From: JAOUEA01 sp040511595
Lineage (GTDB): Bacteria > Actinomycetota > UBA4738 > HRBIN12
Direction: 5' to 3'
DNA length: 7,213 nt
Assembly (NCBI GenBank): GCA_040511595.1
Contig: JBEVGU010000094.1
Coordinates: forward strand, 1-7,213
The notes under the pieces: model-generated
The model's input: only the letters and a program-made list of their open reading frames with translations
Databases searched by the model: none
Told to the model about the DNA's origin: nothing
Shown: piece after piece, positions 1-5,685 of the stretch
How positions within the stretch are numbered: the first letter of the stretch is position 1
Layout of the letters: each line of letters opens with the position of its first letter
Program-made: the position numbers and the translations under genes

Positions 1-177
1 CTGGAGCGCCCCCAGGCCGGTGGCGTCGATGCGACCCTGCAGGACCCACGGCGCGGGCCGCGGGCTCTCGGCCACGAAGTACCGTTCGAGCGCCATCAAG
101 ATCGCGCGCTCTTCCTCGGGCGTGGTGTCGCCGGGCATCTCGATGCGGCGTTCGCCCTCGTCTCGGATCGGTGACAT
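1..177 (-). CDS. Acyl-CoA carboxylase epsilon-like subunit (partial, C-terminus off window)
   Basis: The first 59 codons of a small leftward protein, beginning MSPIRDEGERRIEMPGD and still open at the window edge. The ATG lies 8 bases after the pccB stop, and the purine-rich ribosome-binding sequence AGGGAAGG overlaps that stop codon, so the two genes are almost surely co-transcribed and translated in sequence. A short acidic N-terminus, a TPEEERAILMALERY helix and a later Trp in a PWVLQGR segment resemble the small epsilon-type subunits found beside actinobacterial carboxyltransferase genes. In that family the subunit binds and stabilises the beta hexamer and raises activity. The family is poorly conserved, so the assignment rests on position, size and this weak pattern. 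It could instead be an unrelated small conserved protein. Confidence 0.6.
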   Translation of the reverse strand, partial: MSPIRDEGERRIEMPGDTTPEEERAILMALERYFVAESPRPAPWVLQGRIDATGLGALQ

Positions 178-185
178 CGCCTTCC

Positions 186-1793
186 CTACAGGGGCATGTT
201 GCCGTGCTTGCGCGCGGGCACCGTCTCGCGCTTGGTGGAGAGCATGCGGAGCGCCTGGACCAGGCGCTTCCGAGTCTCGGCCGGCTCGATCACGTCGTCG
301 ATGAATCCTCGCTCGGCGGCCGCATAGGGCGTCGAGAACTTCTCCCGGTACTCGCGGATCAGTTCCGCCCGCTTCTTCGCAGGATCGGCCGCCTTCTCGA
401 TCTCCTTGCGGAACACGACGTTGACGGCCCCCTCTGCACCCATCACGGCGATCTCCGCGGTGGGCCAGGCGAAGGAGACATCGGCGCGCAGGTGCTTCGA
501 GTTCATGACGAGGTAGGCGCCGCCGTAGGCCTTCCGCGTGATCACCGTCATGCGCGGCACGGTCGCTTCCGCGTAGGCGTACAGGAGCTTGGCGCCGTGG
601 CGGATGATGCCGTTGTACTCCTGCTCCTTCCCCGGCAGGAACCCCGGCACATCGACGAACGTGAGGATCGGGATGTTGAAGGCGTCGCAGAAGCGCACGA
701 ACCGGGAGGCCTTCTCGCTCGCATCGATGTCGAGCGTGCCGCCGCGCACCTTCGGCTGGTTCGCGATCACGCCCACGCTGTGACCGTCGAGGCGCGCGAA
801 GCCGATAACGATGCTCATCGCCCACAGCGGGAACACCTCGAGGAACTCCCCGTCGTCGACGACGAAGCGGATCACCTCGTGCATGTCGTAGGGCTCCTTG
901 GCCCGGTCCGGCACGATGTGGGTGAGGGCCTCCGCGACACGTCCGGGATCGTCGGTTGCGGCGTACGCGGGCGGATCCTCGAGGTTGTTCGACGGCAGGA
1001 AGCTGAGCAGGTATCGCACCCGGTTCAGCACGTCCTCGTCGTCCTCGCCGATGAATGACGCCACGCCCGACTCAGTGGCATGGGTCATCGCGCCGCCGAG
1101 TGCCTCCATCGAGATGTCTTCACCGGTGACCGTCTTGATCACGTCGGGACCGGTGATGAACATGTGCGAGGTCTCGCGCACCATGAACGTGAAGTCGGTG
1201 ATCGCGGGGGAGTACACCGCGCCGCCGGCACACGGTCCCATGATGACGCTGATCTGGGGGATCACGCCACTCGCTCGAACGTTCCGCTCGAAGATGTAGC
1301 CGTACCCGGCCAGCGATGCGGCGCCCTCCTGGATGCGCGCGCCCCCGGAGTCGTTGATCGAGACGAACGGCGCGCCCGTCGACATCGCGAGGTCCATGAC
1401 CTTCGTGACCTTCTGCGCGTGCACCTCACCCATCGAGCCGCCGAACACGCTGAAGTCCTGGCTCGCGACGAAGACCTTTCGTCCGTCGATCGTGCCGTAG
1501 CCGGTCACGATGCCGTCGCCGGGCGGACGCCGTCGCTCCATGCCGAAGTCGTGGGAGCGATGGACCGCGAACGGATCGGTCTCGACGAATGACCCCGCGT
1601 CCATGAGCACGTCGAGCCGCTCGCGGGCGGTGAGCTTGCCCTTGTCGTGCTGCTTCTTGGCCGCGTCTCGTCCACCCGGGCTCGCCGTGGCGCGTCTGCG
1701 CTTGCGGAGTTCCGCGATGCGGTCCTCGACCGTGCGGTCCGGCTGCTCTCCGCCGGCCCCGCTCGCAGGCAGCCCCTCGTCGGTGGTCACCAT
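186..1793 (-). CDS. pccB: Acyl-CoA/propionyl-CoA carboxylase beta subunit (carboxyltransferase)
   Basis: Biotin-dependent carboxyltransferase that moves CO2 from carboxybiotin to propionyl-CoA (possibly also acetyl- or butyryl-CoA), giving methylmalonyl-CoA; cytoplasmic, working with a biotinylated alpha subunit not in this window. The 535-aa protein has the full crotonase-fold pair of domains. Visible motifs are SGGARIQEG (149-157), the N-domain oxyanion loop GPCAGGAVYSP (186-196), VDVPGFLPG (380-388) and the C-domain oxyanion loop KAYGGAY (421-427), ending in the family-typical KHGNMPL. Leu428 lies two residues after the C-domain oxyanion Ala, at the specificity site that is Asp422 in Streptomyces PccB. 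The ATG at 1793 was chosen because a TAGACT hexamer lies 7 bases before it and no Shine-Dalgarno is visible. An in-frame TTG at 1820 would add 9 residues. The epsilon-like gene follows after 8 bases. Confidence 0.95.
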   Translation of the reverse strand: MVTTDEGLPASGAGGEQPDRTVEDRIAELRKRRRATASPGGRDAAKKQHDKGKLTARERLDVLMDAGSFVETDPFAVHRSHDFGMERRRPPGDGIVTGYGTIDGRKVFVASQDFSVFGGSMGEVHAQKVTKVMDLAMSTGAPFVSINDSGGARIQEGAASLAGYGYIFERNVRASGVIPQISVIMGPCAGGAVYSPAITDFTFMVRETSHMFITGPDVIKTVTGEDISMEALGGAMTHATESGVASFIGEDDEDVLNRVRYLLSFLPSNNLEDPPAYAATDDPGRVAEALTHIVPDRAKEPYDMHEVIRFVVDDGEFLEVFPLWAMSIVIGFARLDGHSVGVIANQPKVRGGTLDIDASEKASRFVRFCDAFNIPILTFVDVPGFLPGKEQEYNGIIRHGAKLLYAYAEATVPRMTVITRKAYGGAYLVMNSKHLRADVSFAWPTAEIAVMGAEGAVNVVFRKEIEKAADPAKKRAELIREYREKFSTPYAAAERGFIDDVIEPAETRKRLVQALRMLSTKRETVPARKHGNMPL

Positions 1794-1800
1794 CGGGCGG

Positions 1801-1806
1801 AGTCTA
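1801..1806 (-). promoter_or_regulatory. Putative -10 (TAGACT) of pccB, leaderless start
   Basis: On the minus strand TAGACT ends 7 bases before the ATG at 1793, placing the expected transcript start at or next to the start codon. No Shine-Dalgarno lies between them. No clear -35 is seen. Inferred from the TANNNT pattern only. Confidence 0.4.
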
Positions 1807-1845
1807 GTCGTGCGGGCCAAGGCAGGGCTCCGGTTCGACGCGATG

Positions 1846-2298
1846 TCAGGCGCAGCGGCGCCCGCCCCACGGATCCCAGCCGATGGAATGGGCCATCCGG
1901 ACCGAGACGATCGCGTTCGTCCGCCCGTTGATGATCGTCGAACGGAGCCTCCACACCGGGCGCGTGTACGTGTCGTAGTTGGTGTCCCAGTACCGGACGT
2001 GCTGCTGGAACAAGCCCCTGTTCATGCCGTCGGCCGACTCGGCCCAGGGGATCAGCCCGCTCTCTCGGCGCGCGATGCAGAGCGCGACGGCGGCTCCCCC
2101 CGGGACGTCCCATAGCCCCGCGGCGCAGCGGATCTGCTTCCTCGAATGCTGGCGGACCGACTCGTCGGGGGCCCTGTGGAAGTCGCAAGGCCCCGGAGCG
2201 TGATGCGCCTGGGCCGCCGGTGCGGCCATCAGCACGAGCCCGATCGTGAGGGCGCAGAGCGTCGCCCTCGCGGCTCGTTCGATTCGCTTCCCGTTCAT
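1846..2298 (-). CDS. Secreted lysozyme-like / transglycosylase-like protein
   Basis: A 150-aa exported protein. Residues 1-31 form a Sec signal peptide: MNGKRIERAAR, then a hydrophobic core around CALTIGLVLMAA, and an AQA cleavage site before HHAPG. The mature part (about 119 aa) has the pattern of small actinobacterial SLT/lysozyme-fold domains: CIARRES with Glu79 as the likely catalytic acid, GLFQQH (95-100), and a closing SIGWDPWGGRRCA. Cys38, Cys58, Cys74 and Cys149 could form two disulfides outside the membrane. It probably cleaves or binds peptidoglycan. The ATG at 2298 starts directly at the signal peptide and has GGGGGCGA just upstream; the frame runs open to 2391 but that extension is not signal-like. 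No metabolic link to the adjacent carboxylase genes is evident, and 52 bases separate it from pccB. Confidence 0.75.
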   Translation of the reverse strand: MNGKRIERAARATLCALTIGLVLMAAPAAQAHHAPGPCDFHRAPDESVRQHSRKQIRCAAGLWDVPGGAAVALCIARRESGLIPWAESADGMNRGLFQQHVRYWDTNYDTYTRPVWRLRSTIINGRTNAIVSVRMAHSIGWDPWGGRRCA

Positions 2299-2357
2299 GC
2301 TCGCCCCCGGATCGAGTCGTGACGACGGACGCCACCGAGCAGGGGAAGGAAGGGGAG

Positions 2358-2377
2358 GGGTGCCGGTGACGGCACTC
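2358..2377 (-). promoter_or_regulatory. Predicted 5'-terminal hairpin in the leader of the lysozyme-like gene
   Basis: On the minus strand GTGCC (2375-2371), loop GTCACC, and GGCAC (2364-2360) form a 5-bp stem, extendable by a G-U and a G-C pair. The expected transcript start from the TAGGGT at 2387-2382 is about 2375, so the RNA would begin with this hairpin. A pyrimidine tract (2359-2341) follows. The segment 2379-2385 can also pair with 2358-2364 in DNA, overlapping the -10. Function unknown. Confidence 0.3.
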
Positions 2378-2381
2378 GGGC

Positions 2382-2387
2382 ACCCTA
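2382..2387 (-). promoter_or_regulatory. Putative extended -10 (TGCTAGGGT) of the lysozyme-like gene
   Basis: Minus-strand TAGGGT preceded by TGC, giving an extended -10 pattern. TCGACG, matching TTGACA at 4 of 6 bases, lies 18 bases upstream. The predicted leader is about 77 bases. The same TAGGGT hexamer precedes ccr and the AAA gene. Confidence 0.5.
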
Positions 2388-2453
2388 GCACCGGGCTGCG
2401 GGCGCCGTCGACATGCTGTCACGTCACCCGTCGGGTCGCGTCGTTCGGCCCGG

Positions 2454-3005
2454 TCAGAGATCGACGCGACCGCCCGTGCGCCAGTAGACGCCGCCCTCCC
2501 GGTCGAGGAACCCTTCGTCGACGAGGTAACGCCGGAGCGACGCGTAGTCGTTGAGGAATCGGCCGACGATCGCGTTGACCTCAGGCTCCTCGTAGCGTTC
2601 GCCCGGCTCGAACTCGAGCGCGATGCGCTCGAGCACGATGCGCCGCTTCGACTCTCTCGCCGGGATCTCGGTCAGACGTCCGTTGCGGAAGAAGGTGCGC
2701 AGCACCGCTTCCTCGTCCTCGTTGGCGGCGCCGAGTGCGAGACCGGCTTCCCGCGGTGGACCGACCTGTTCGGCGGCCCATCGCAGGGTCTCGGGATCCA
2801 ACCGATACGTGTGCCGGTCCTCGCTCACCCGCACGACCCCCGTCGCGGTGAGGCGGTTCAGGTGCTTGTGTACCCTGGCGACCGTGACTCCGGTCGCCGC
2901 GGCGATCTCGTCGGCGGAGCGATCGCCGGCCGCGAGCACGCCGGCGATCGCCAACCGCTGCGGGTCGGCGAGGGCGCGGAGGATCTCGTCCGGGGTCTCG
3001 GCCAT
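2454..3005 (-). CDS. ArsR-type HTH regulator with C-terminal DUF2087 domain
   Basis: A 183-aa cytoplasmic DNA-binding protein. Residues 5-70 form a winged helix-turn-helix of the ArsR type: EILRALADPQRLAIAGVL, then SADEIAAATGV, a recognition helix around TVARVHKHLNRL (41-52), and a wing through VRVSEDRHTYRL. Residues about 102-176 match DUF2087: LRTFFRNGRLTEIPA, a Lys/Arg-rich stretch, FEPGERY, EVNAIVGRF, DYASLRRYLVDEGFL and GGVYWR. The protein has no cysteine, so classic ArsR metal-thiolate sensing is unlikely. The ligand is unknown. The ATG at 3005 has an ideal AGGAGG 6 bases upstream. It diverges from the Fe-S nuclease gene across 27 bases, so the two promoter regions overlap and it may regulate itself or that neighbour. 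This last point is inference. Confidence 0.88.
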   Translation of the reverse strand: MAETPDEILRALADPQRLAIAGVLAAGDRSADEIAAATGVTVARVHKHLNRLTATGVVRVSEDRHTYRLDPETLRWAAEQVGPPREAGLALGAANEDEEAVLRTFFRNGRLTEIPARESKRRIVLERIALEFEPGERYEEPEVNAIVGRFLNDYASLRRYLVDEGFLDREGGVYWRTGGRVDL

Positions 3006-3011
3006 GTCGGT

Positions 3012-3017
3012 CCTCCT
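3012..3017 (-). promoter_or_regulatory. Shine-Dalgarno AGGAGG of the DUF2087 regulator
   Basis: A perfect AGGAGG on the minus strand, 6 bases before the ATG at 3005. It fixes the start and is the strongest ribosome-binding site in the window. Confidence 0.85.
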
Positions 3018-3028
3018 GCATACCATGC
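3018..3028. repeat. Short inverted repeat GCAT-ACC-ATGC in the divergent promoter gap
   Basis: Four-base arms with a 3-base spacer, lying across the TACCAT hexamer of the nuclease gene and just upstream of the regulator's Shine-Dalgarno. The position suits an operator for the DUF2087 regulator, but 4-bp arms often arise by chance. Confidence 0.25.
3021..3026 (+). promoter_or_regulatory. Putative -10 (TACCAT) of the nuclease gene, leaderless GTG
   Basis: TACCAT ends 6 bases before the GTG at 3033, and no Shine-Dalgarno lies in between, so the transcript probably begins at or next to the start codon. Pattern-based inference. Confidence 0.4.
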
Positions 3029-3032
3029 CCCG

Positions 3033-3968
3033 GTGCAGCTCACCGATCCTCAGCGCCGCACCCTCGACGGTCTGATCGGCACCGGAGACCGGCCGACGTT
3101 CGCGGCCGACCTCGCTCAACGGCTCCGCGATCGCATCGAAGGGGCCGCGCGCGAGCTCGAGCTCGGCGAGCCCCTGTGGTTCGGCAAGGAGAAGCTCAAC
3201 CAGCACGGGCGGTGCGAGGGTCTGTTCCGGTCCGTCCTCGCGGGGGAGGCCCCACCCTTCGCTCACTCGGCCCGCAGCGCCCACGGCGTGCTGTTGCACA
3301 AGGCGATCGAGGTCGAGGTGGGAGCCCGTGACGGCATGGACCCGCACGAGGTCGCCCAGATCGCCGTCGATCGGGTGCTCGAGCGCGAGGAACGCTTCGC
3401 CGACTACTGGCGAGAGCTGTCCGTGTCCGAACACGACGACGCGCTGATGGAGATCGTCCGGCGGGTGACGCTATTCCAGGGCACGTTCCCGCCGCTGAAG
3501 CCGCTCCGTCGCGAGCTCGCACCCATCAGCGAGCTGCGGGTCCGCGCCGAGCTGCTCGGCGGCGATCTGGTGCTCTCCGGGCAAATCGACCTCGTGCTGG
3601 GGCTGCCCGACCGGCTCGAGCCGAACCGGGCGACCCGGCTGGTGGTCGATCTGAAGACCGGCTCGGCCTACCCGGAGTTCGCCGAGGACATGCGGTTCTA
3701 CGCCCTGGTGATGACGCTACGCTTCGGGGTGCCGCCATACCGAGCGGCGTCGCTGTTCCTCGAGAGCGGCACGTGGCAGGCCGAGGACGTCACCGAGGAG
3801 ATCCTGCAACACGCCGCCGACCGCGTGATCGGGGCGGCGAGGGCGGCCGCCTCCCTCACCAACGGGCGTTCGCCCGAGCTCACGCCGGGCGCGTACTGCT
3901 CGTGGTGTCCCCGAGCCGCGGTGTGCCCGGTGGCCGAGCTCCCCGCTGCCGAGACCCCGACGAGCTGA
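3033..3968 (+). CDS. PD-(D/E)XK (RecB/Cas4-type) nuclease with Fe-S cysteine cluster
   Basis: A 311-aa stand-alone nuclease of the RecB/AddB/Cas4 type, expected to process DNA ends in the cytoplasm with a divalent metal. The motif order is complete: G85-x3-H89-x3-E93 (GVLLHKAIE), the acidic metal ligand Asp186 in GQIDLVLG, the catalytic D206-x-K208 in VVDLKTG, and an EDMRFYALV helix with Tyr223. Cys61 near the N-terminus and Cys289, Cys292 and Cys298 (C-x2-C-x5-C) match the four-cysteine 4Fe-4S staple of AddB and Cas4. No helicase domain is present and no cas genes or repeats are nearby, so Cas4 is not the preferred name; the length also exceeds a typical Cas4. GTG 3033 was chosen because upstream codons in this frame overlap the divergent regulator. 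It ends 60 bases before ccr. Its substrate and partner are unknown. Confidence 0.85.
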   Translation: MQLTDPQRRTLDGLIGTGDRPTFAADLAQRLRDRIEGAARELELGEPLWFGKEKLNQHGRCEGLFRSVLAGEAPPFAHSARSAHGVLLHKAIEVEVGARDGMDPHEVAQIAVDRVLEREERFADYWRELSVSEHDDALMEIVRRVTLFQGTFPPLKPLRRELAPISELRVRAELLGGDLVLSGQIDLVLGLPDRLEPNRATRLVVDLKTGSAYPEFAEDMRFYALVMTLRFGVPPYRAASLFLESGTWQAEDVTEEILQHAADRVIGAARAAASLTNGRSPELTPGAYCSWCPRAAVCPVAELPAAETPTS

Positions 3969-3973
3969 CCGCT

Positions 3974-3982
3974 TGTTAGGGT
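3974..3982 (+). promoter_or_regulatory. Putative extended -10 (TGTTAGGGT) of ccr
   Basis: TG-T-TAGGGT lies just after the nuclease stop. It predicts a transcript start near 3989 and a leader of about 40 bases. No good -35 is visible, which extended -10 promoters can tolerate. It matches the TGCTAGGGTGCC element of the lysozyme-like gene at 11 of 12 positions. Confidence 0.5.
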
Positions 3983-4003
3983 GCCACGCGTTCCCGGATG
4001 ACG

Positions 4004-4013
4004 CCGACGTCGG
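4004..4013. promoter_or_regulatory. Perfect 10-bp palindrome CCGACGTCGG in the ccr leader (candidate operator)
   Basis: A gapless palindrome between the predicted transcript start (about 3989) and the Shine-Dalgarno at 4015. A protein bound here would block transcription or translation initiation of ccr. No regulator can be assigned from sequence. Confidence 0.4.
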
Positions 4014-4014
4014 T

Positions 4015-4020
4015 GGAGGG
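4015..4020 (+). promoter_or_regulatory. Shine-Dalgarno GGAGGG deciding the ccr start
   Basis: GGAGGG lies 8 bases before ATG 4029. It would abut or overlap the alternative GTG at 4020, so ATG 4029 is preferred. Confidence 0.75.
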
Positions 4021-4028
4021 TGAGGCAG

Positions 4029-5270
4029 ATGGCCAAGGACCTGTACGAGCTCGGCGAGATCCCTCCGATCGGGGAGGTGCCGGCGCAGATGCATGCGCAG
4101 CTCGTGCGTCCCGATCGATACAGCGAGCCCGAGTCGGCGATCAAGAGCGAGGTGATCGACGTGCCCGAGCTCGGGCCGCACGACGCCCTGGTGATGGTCA
4201 TGGCCGGCGGGGTGAACTTCAACAACGTGTGGGCGGCCCGAGGCGTGCCCGTCGACGTCACGAAGACACAGGCCAGGTGGGGCGAGCCGACGGACTTCCA
4301 CATCGTGGGCTCCGACGCGTCGGGCGTGGTCTACGCCGTGGGCGACCAAGCGACGAACGTGCAGGTGGGCGACCGGGTCGTCGTGCACGCGGGTCAGTGG
4401 GATCTCGACGATCCGTGGGTCATGGCCGGGAAGGACCCCGGGCTCGCGGGCAGCTTCCGCGTGTGGGGCTACGACACGTGCTGGGGCTCGTTCGCGCAGT
4501 TCTGCAAGGTGCAGGCGCACCAGTGCCTGCCGAAGGCGGACTTCCTCACCTGGGAAGAGGCCGCCGCACCGACGCTCACCGGCGCCACCGCATACCGCAT
4601 GCTCTTCGGATGGCCCCCGCACACCGTGGAGCCCGGCGACGCCGTGCTCGTCTGGGGGGCCAGCGGCGGGCTCGGCTCGCTCGCTGTGCAGCTCGTTGCG
4701 AACGCCGGTGGGCGCCCCGTCGCCGTCGTGAGCAGCGACGAGAAGGGCTCGTACGCCGAGGAGCTCGGGGCAGTGGGGTACATCGATCGGAAGGCCTTCT
4801 CGCACTGGGGCGTCCCGCCACGATGGGACTCGCCGGAGTGGAAGGAATGGTTCACGGGCGCGAAGGCGTTCGGCAAGGCGATCTGGGACGTGCTCGGCGA
4901 GAAGGCCTCGCCACGCATCGTCTTCGACCATCCGGGCGAGGACACGATCCCGACGTCCATCTTCGTGGCCGAACGCGGCGGCATGGTCGTGATCTGCGCG
5001 GGCACGAGCGGCTACGACACGATGGTCGACGTCCGCTACCTCTGGACGATGCAGAAGCGCTACCAGGGGTCCCATCTGTTCAACGACGACCAGGCCGAGG
5101 CCTTCAACCAGCTGGTCATCGACGGGAGGATCCGCACCACGCTCGGCTCGGTCTATCCGTACGAGCGGGCGGGGCACGTCCACCAGCTCATGGCGGACGG
5201 TGGGCTGCCCGAGGGCAACGTGAGCGTGCTGATCAACACGCCGCGGGAAGGTCTCACCGACCTGCCGTAG
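4029..5270 (+). CDS. ccr: Crotonyl-CoA carboxylase/reductase
   Basis: NADPH-dependent reductive carboxylation of crotonyl-CoA with CO2 to (2S)-ethylmalonyl-CoA, the key step of the ethylmalonyl-CoA pathway and of extender-unit supply; a cytoplasmic MDR-superfamily enzyme. The 413-aa product carries family hallmarks in order: GVNFNNVWAARG (61-72), HIVGSDASGVV, GDRVVVHAGQWD, FRVWGYDTCWGSFAQF, LTWEEAAAPTLTGATAYRML, the NADPH loop WGASGGLGS (209-217), FGKAIWD, IVFDHPGEDT and YQGSHL with His349. Asn65 and His349 are 284 residues apart, the same spacing as Asn81 and His365, the CO2-anchoring pair described for the Kitasatospora enzyme; this is from recalled numbering, without an alignment. The product is slightly shorter than usual (about 430-450 aa), mainly at the C-terminus. 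It ends 7 bases from the convergent epimerase gene, which acts on its product. Confidence 0.95.
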   Translation: MAKDLYELGEIPPIGEVPAQMHAQLVRPDRYSEPESAIKSEVIDVPELGPHDALVMVMAGGVNFNNVWAARGVPVDVTKTQARWGEPTDFHIVGSDASGVVYAVGDQATNVQVGDRVVVHAGQWDLDDPWVMAGKDPGLAGSFRVWGYDTCWGSFAQFCKVQAHQCLPKADFLTWEEAAAPTLTGATAYRMLFGWPPHTVEPGDAVLVWGASGGLGSLAVQLVANAGGRPVAVVSSDEKGSYAEELGAVGYIDRKAFSHWGVPPRWDSPEWKEWFTGAKAFGKAIWDVLGEKASPRIVFDHPGEDTIPTSIFVAERGGMVVICAGTSGYDTMVDVRYLWTMQKRYQGSHLFNDDQAEAFNQLVIDGRIRTTLGSVYPYERAGHVHQLMADGGLPEGNVSVLINTPREGLTDLP

Positions 5271-5277
5271 CGCCGGC

Positions 5278-5685
5278 TCAGCGCAACTGCACGAGCTCGA
5301 CGAGCACGCCGCCCACCGTCGCCGGATGCACGAAGGCGATCAGCGTTCCCCGTGAACCCGGCCTCGGCTCGTCGTCGATGAGCCGAGCGCCCCCGGAACG
5401 CAGGTGGTCCAGGGCGGCCGCGATGTCGTCGACCCGATACGCGATGTGGTGCAGGCCGGGACCGCGGCCGGCGAGCGACCGCCCGACCGGTGTGTCGGGG
5501 CCGAGGGCGCCCAGGAGCTGGACGGAGGAGGAGCCCACGGCGAACAGCACCTCCTCGACCCCCTGGTCCTCGACCCGCTCCCGATGCACCGGATCCATGC
5601 CGAGCAGTCGCCCGTACGCCTCGACGGCCGCGTCGAGATCGGGCACCGAGATGCCGACGTGGTCGATCTCGAGAGGCTCGATCAT
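5278..5685 (-). CDS. mce: Methylmalonyl-CoA / ethylmalonyl-CoA epimerase
   Basis: A 135-aa VOC (glyoxalase-fold) enzyme interconverting (S)- and (R)-methylmalonyl-CoA; related enzymes also epimerise ethylmalonyl-CoA. All four expected metal ligands are visible: His9 in IDHVGIS, Gln56 in SSVQLLGALG, His80 (or His79) in GLHHIAYRV, and Glu130 in GVLVELVQL. The QGVEEVLF segment (41-48) carries the conserved Glu pair near the active site. Its ATG overlaps the upstream HTH gene's TGA as TGATG, so translation is probably coupled; an in-frame GTG directly before it is an alternative start. It lacks its own evident promoter. Facing ccr and lying about 3.5 kb from pccB, it can serve both ethylmalonyl-CoA and methylmalonyl-CoA. 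Confidence 0.93.
   Translation of the reverse strand: MIEPLEIDHVGISVPDLDAAVEAYGRLLGMDPVHRERVEDQGVEEVLFAVGSSSVQLLGALGPDTPVGRSLAGRGPGLHHIAYRVDDIAAALDHLRSGGARLIDDEPRPGSRGTLIAFVHPATVGGVLVELVQLR

Noticed and set aside
171..1058. A 295-codon rightward frame antisense to pccB
   Set aside because: Composition typical of antisense shadows, and pccB is unmistakable on the other strand.
2426..2436. ACCC-GTC-GGGT as a terminator after the DUF2087 gene
   Set aside because: Only a 4-bp stem and no following T-run on the minus strand; readily expected by chance.
2811..3032. N-terminal extension of the nuclease by 74 codons
   Set aside because: It would overlap the divergent DUF2087 regulator by almost 200 bases. 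The GTG at 3033 fits a leaderless start, and the extension shows no nuclease-like features.
3033..3968. Cas4 of a CRISPR system
   Set aside because: No other cas gene, no repeat array in the window, and the protein is longer than typical Cas4.
3717..5183. A 488-codon leftward open frame antisense to ccr and the nuclease
   Set aside because: His/Arg/Val-rich with no recognisable domain. The opposite strand encodes motif-complete Ccr.
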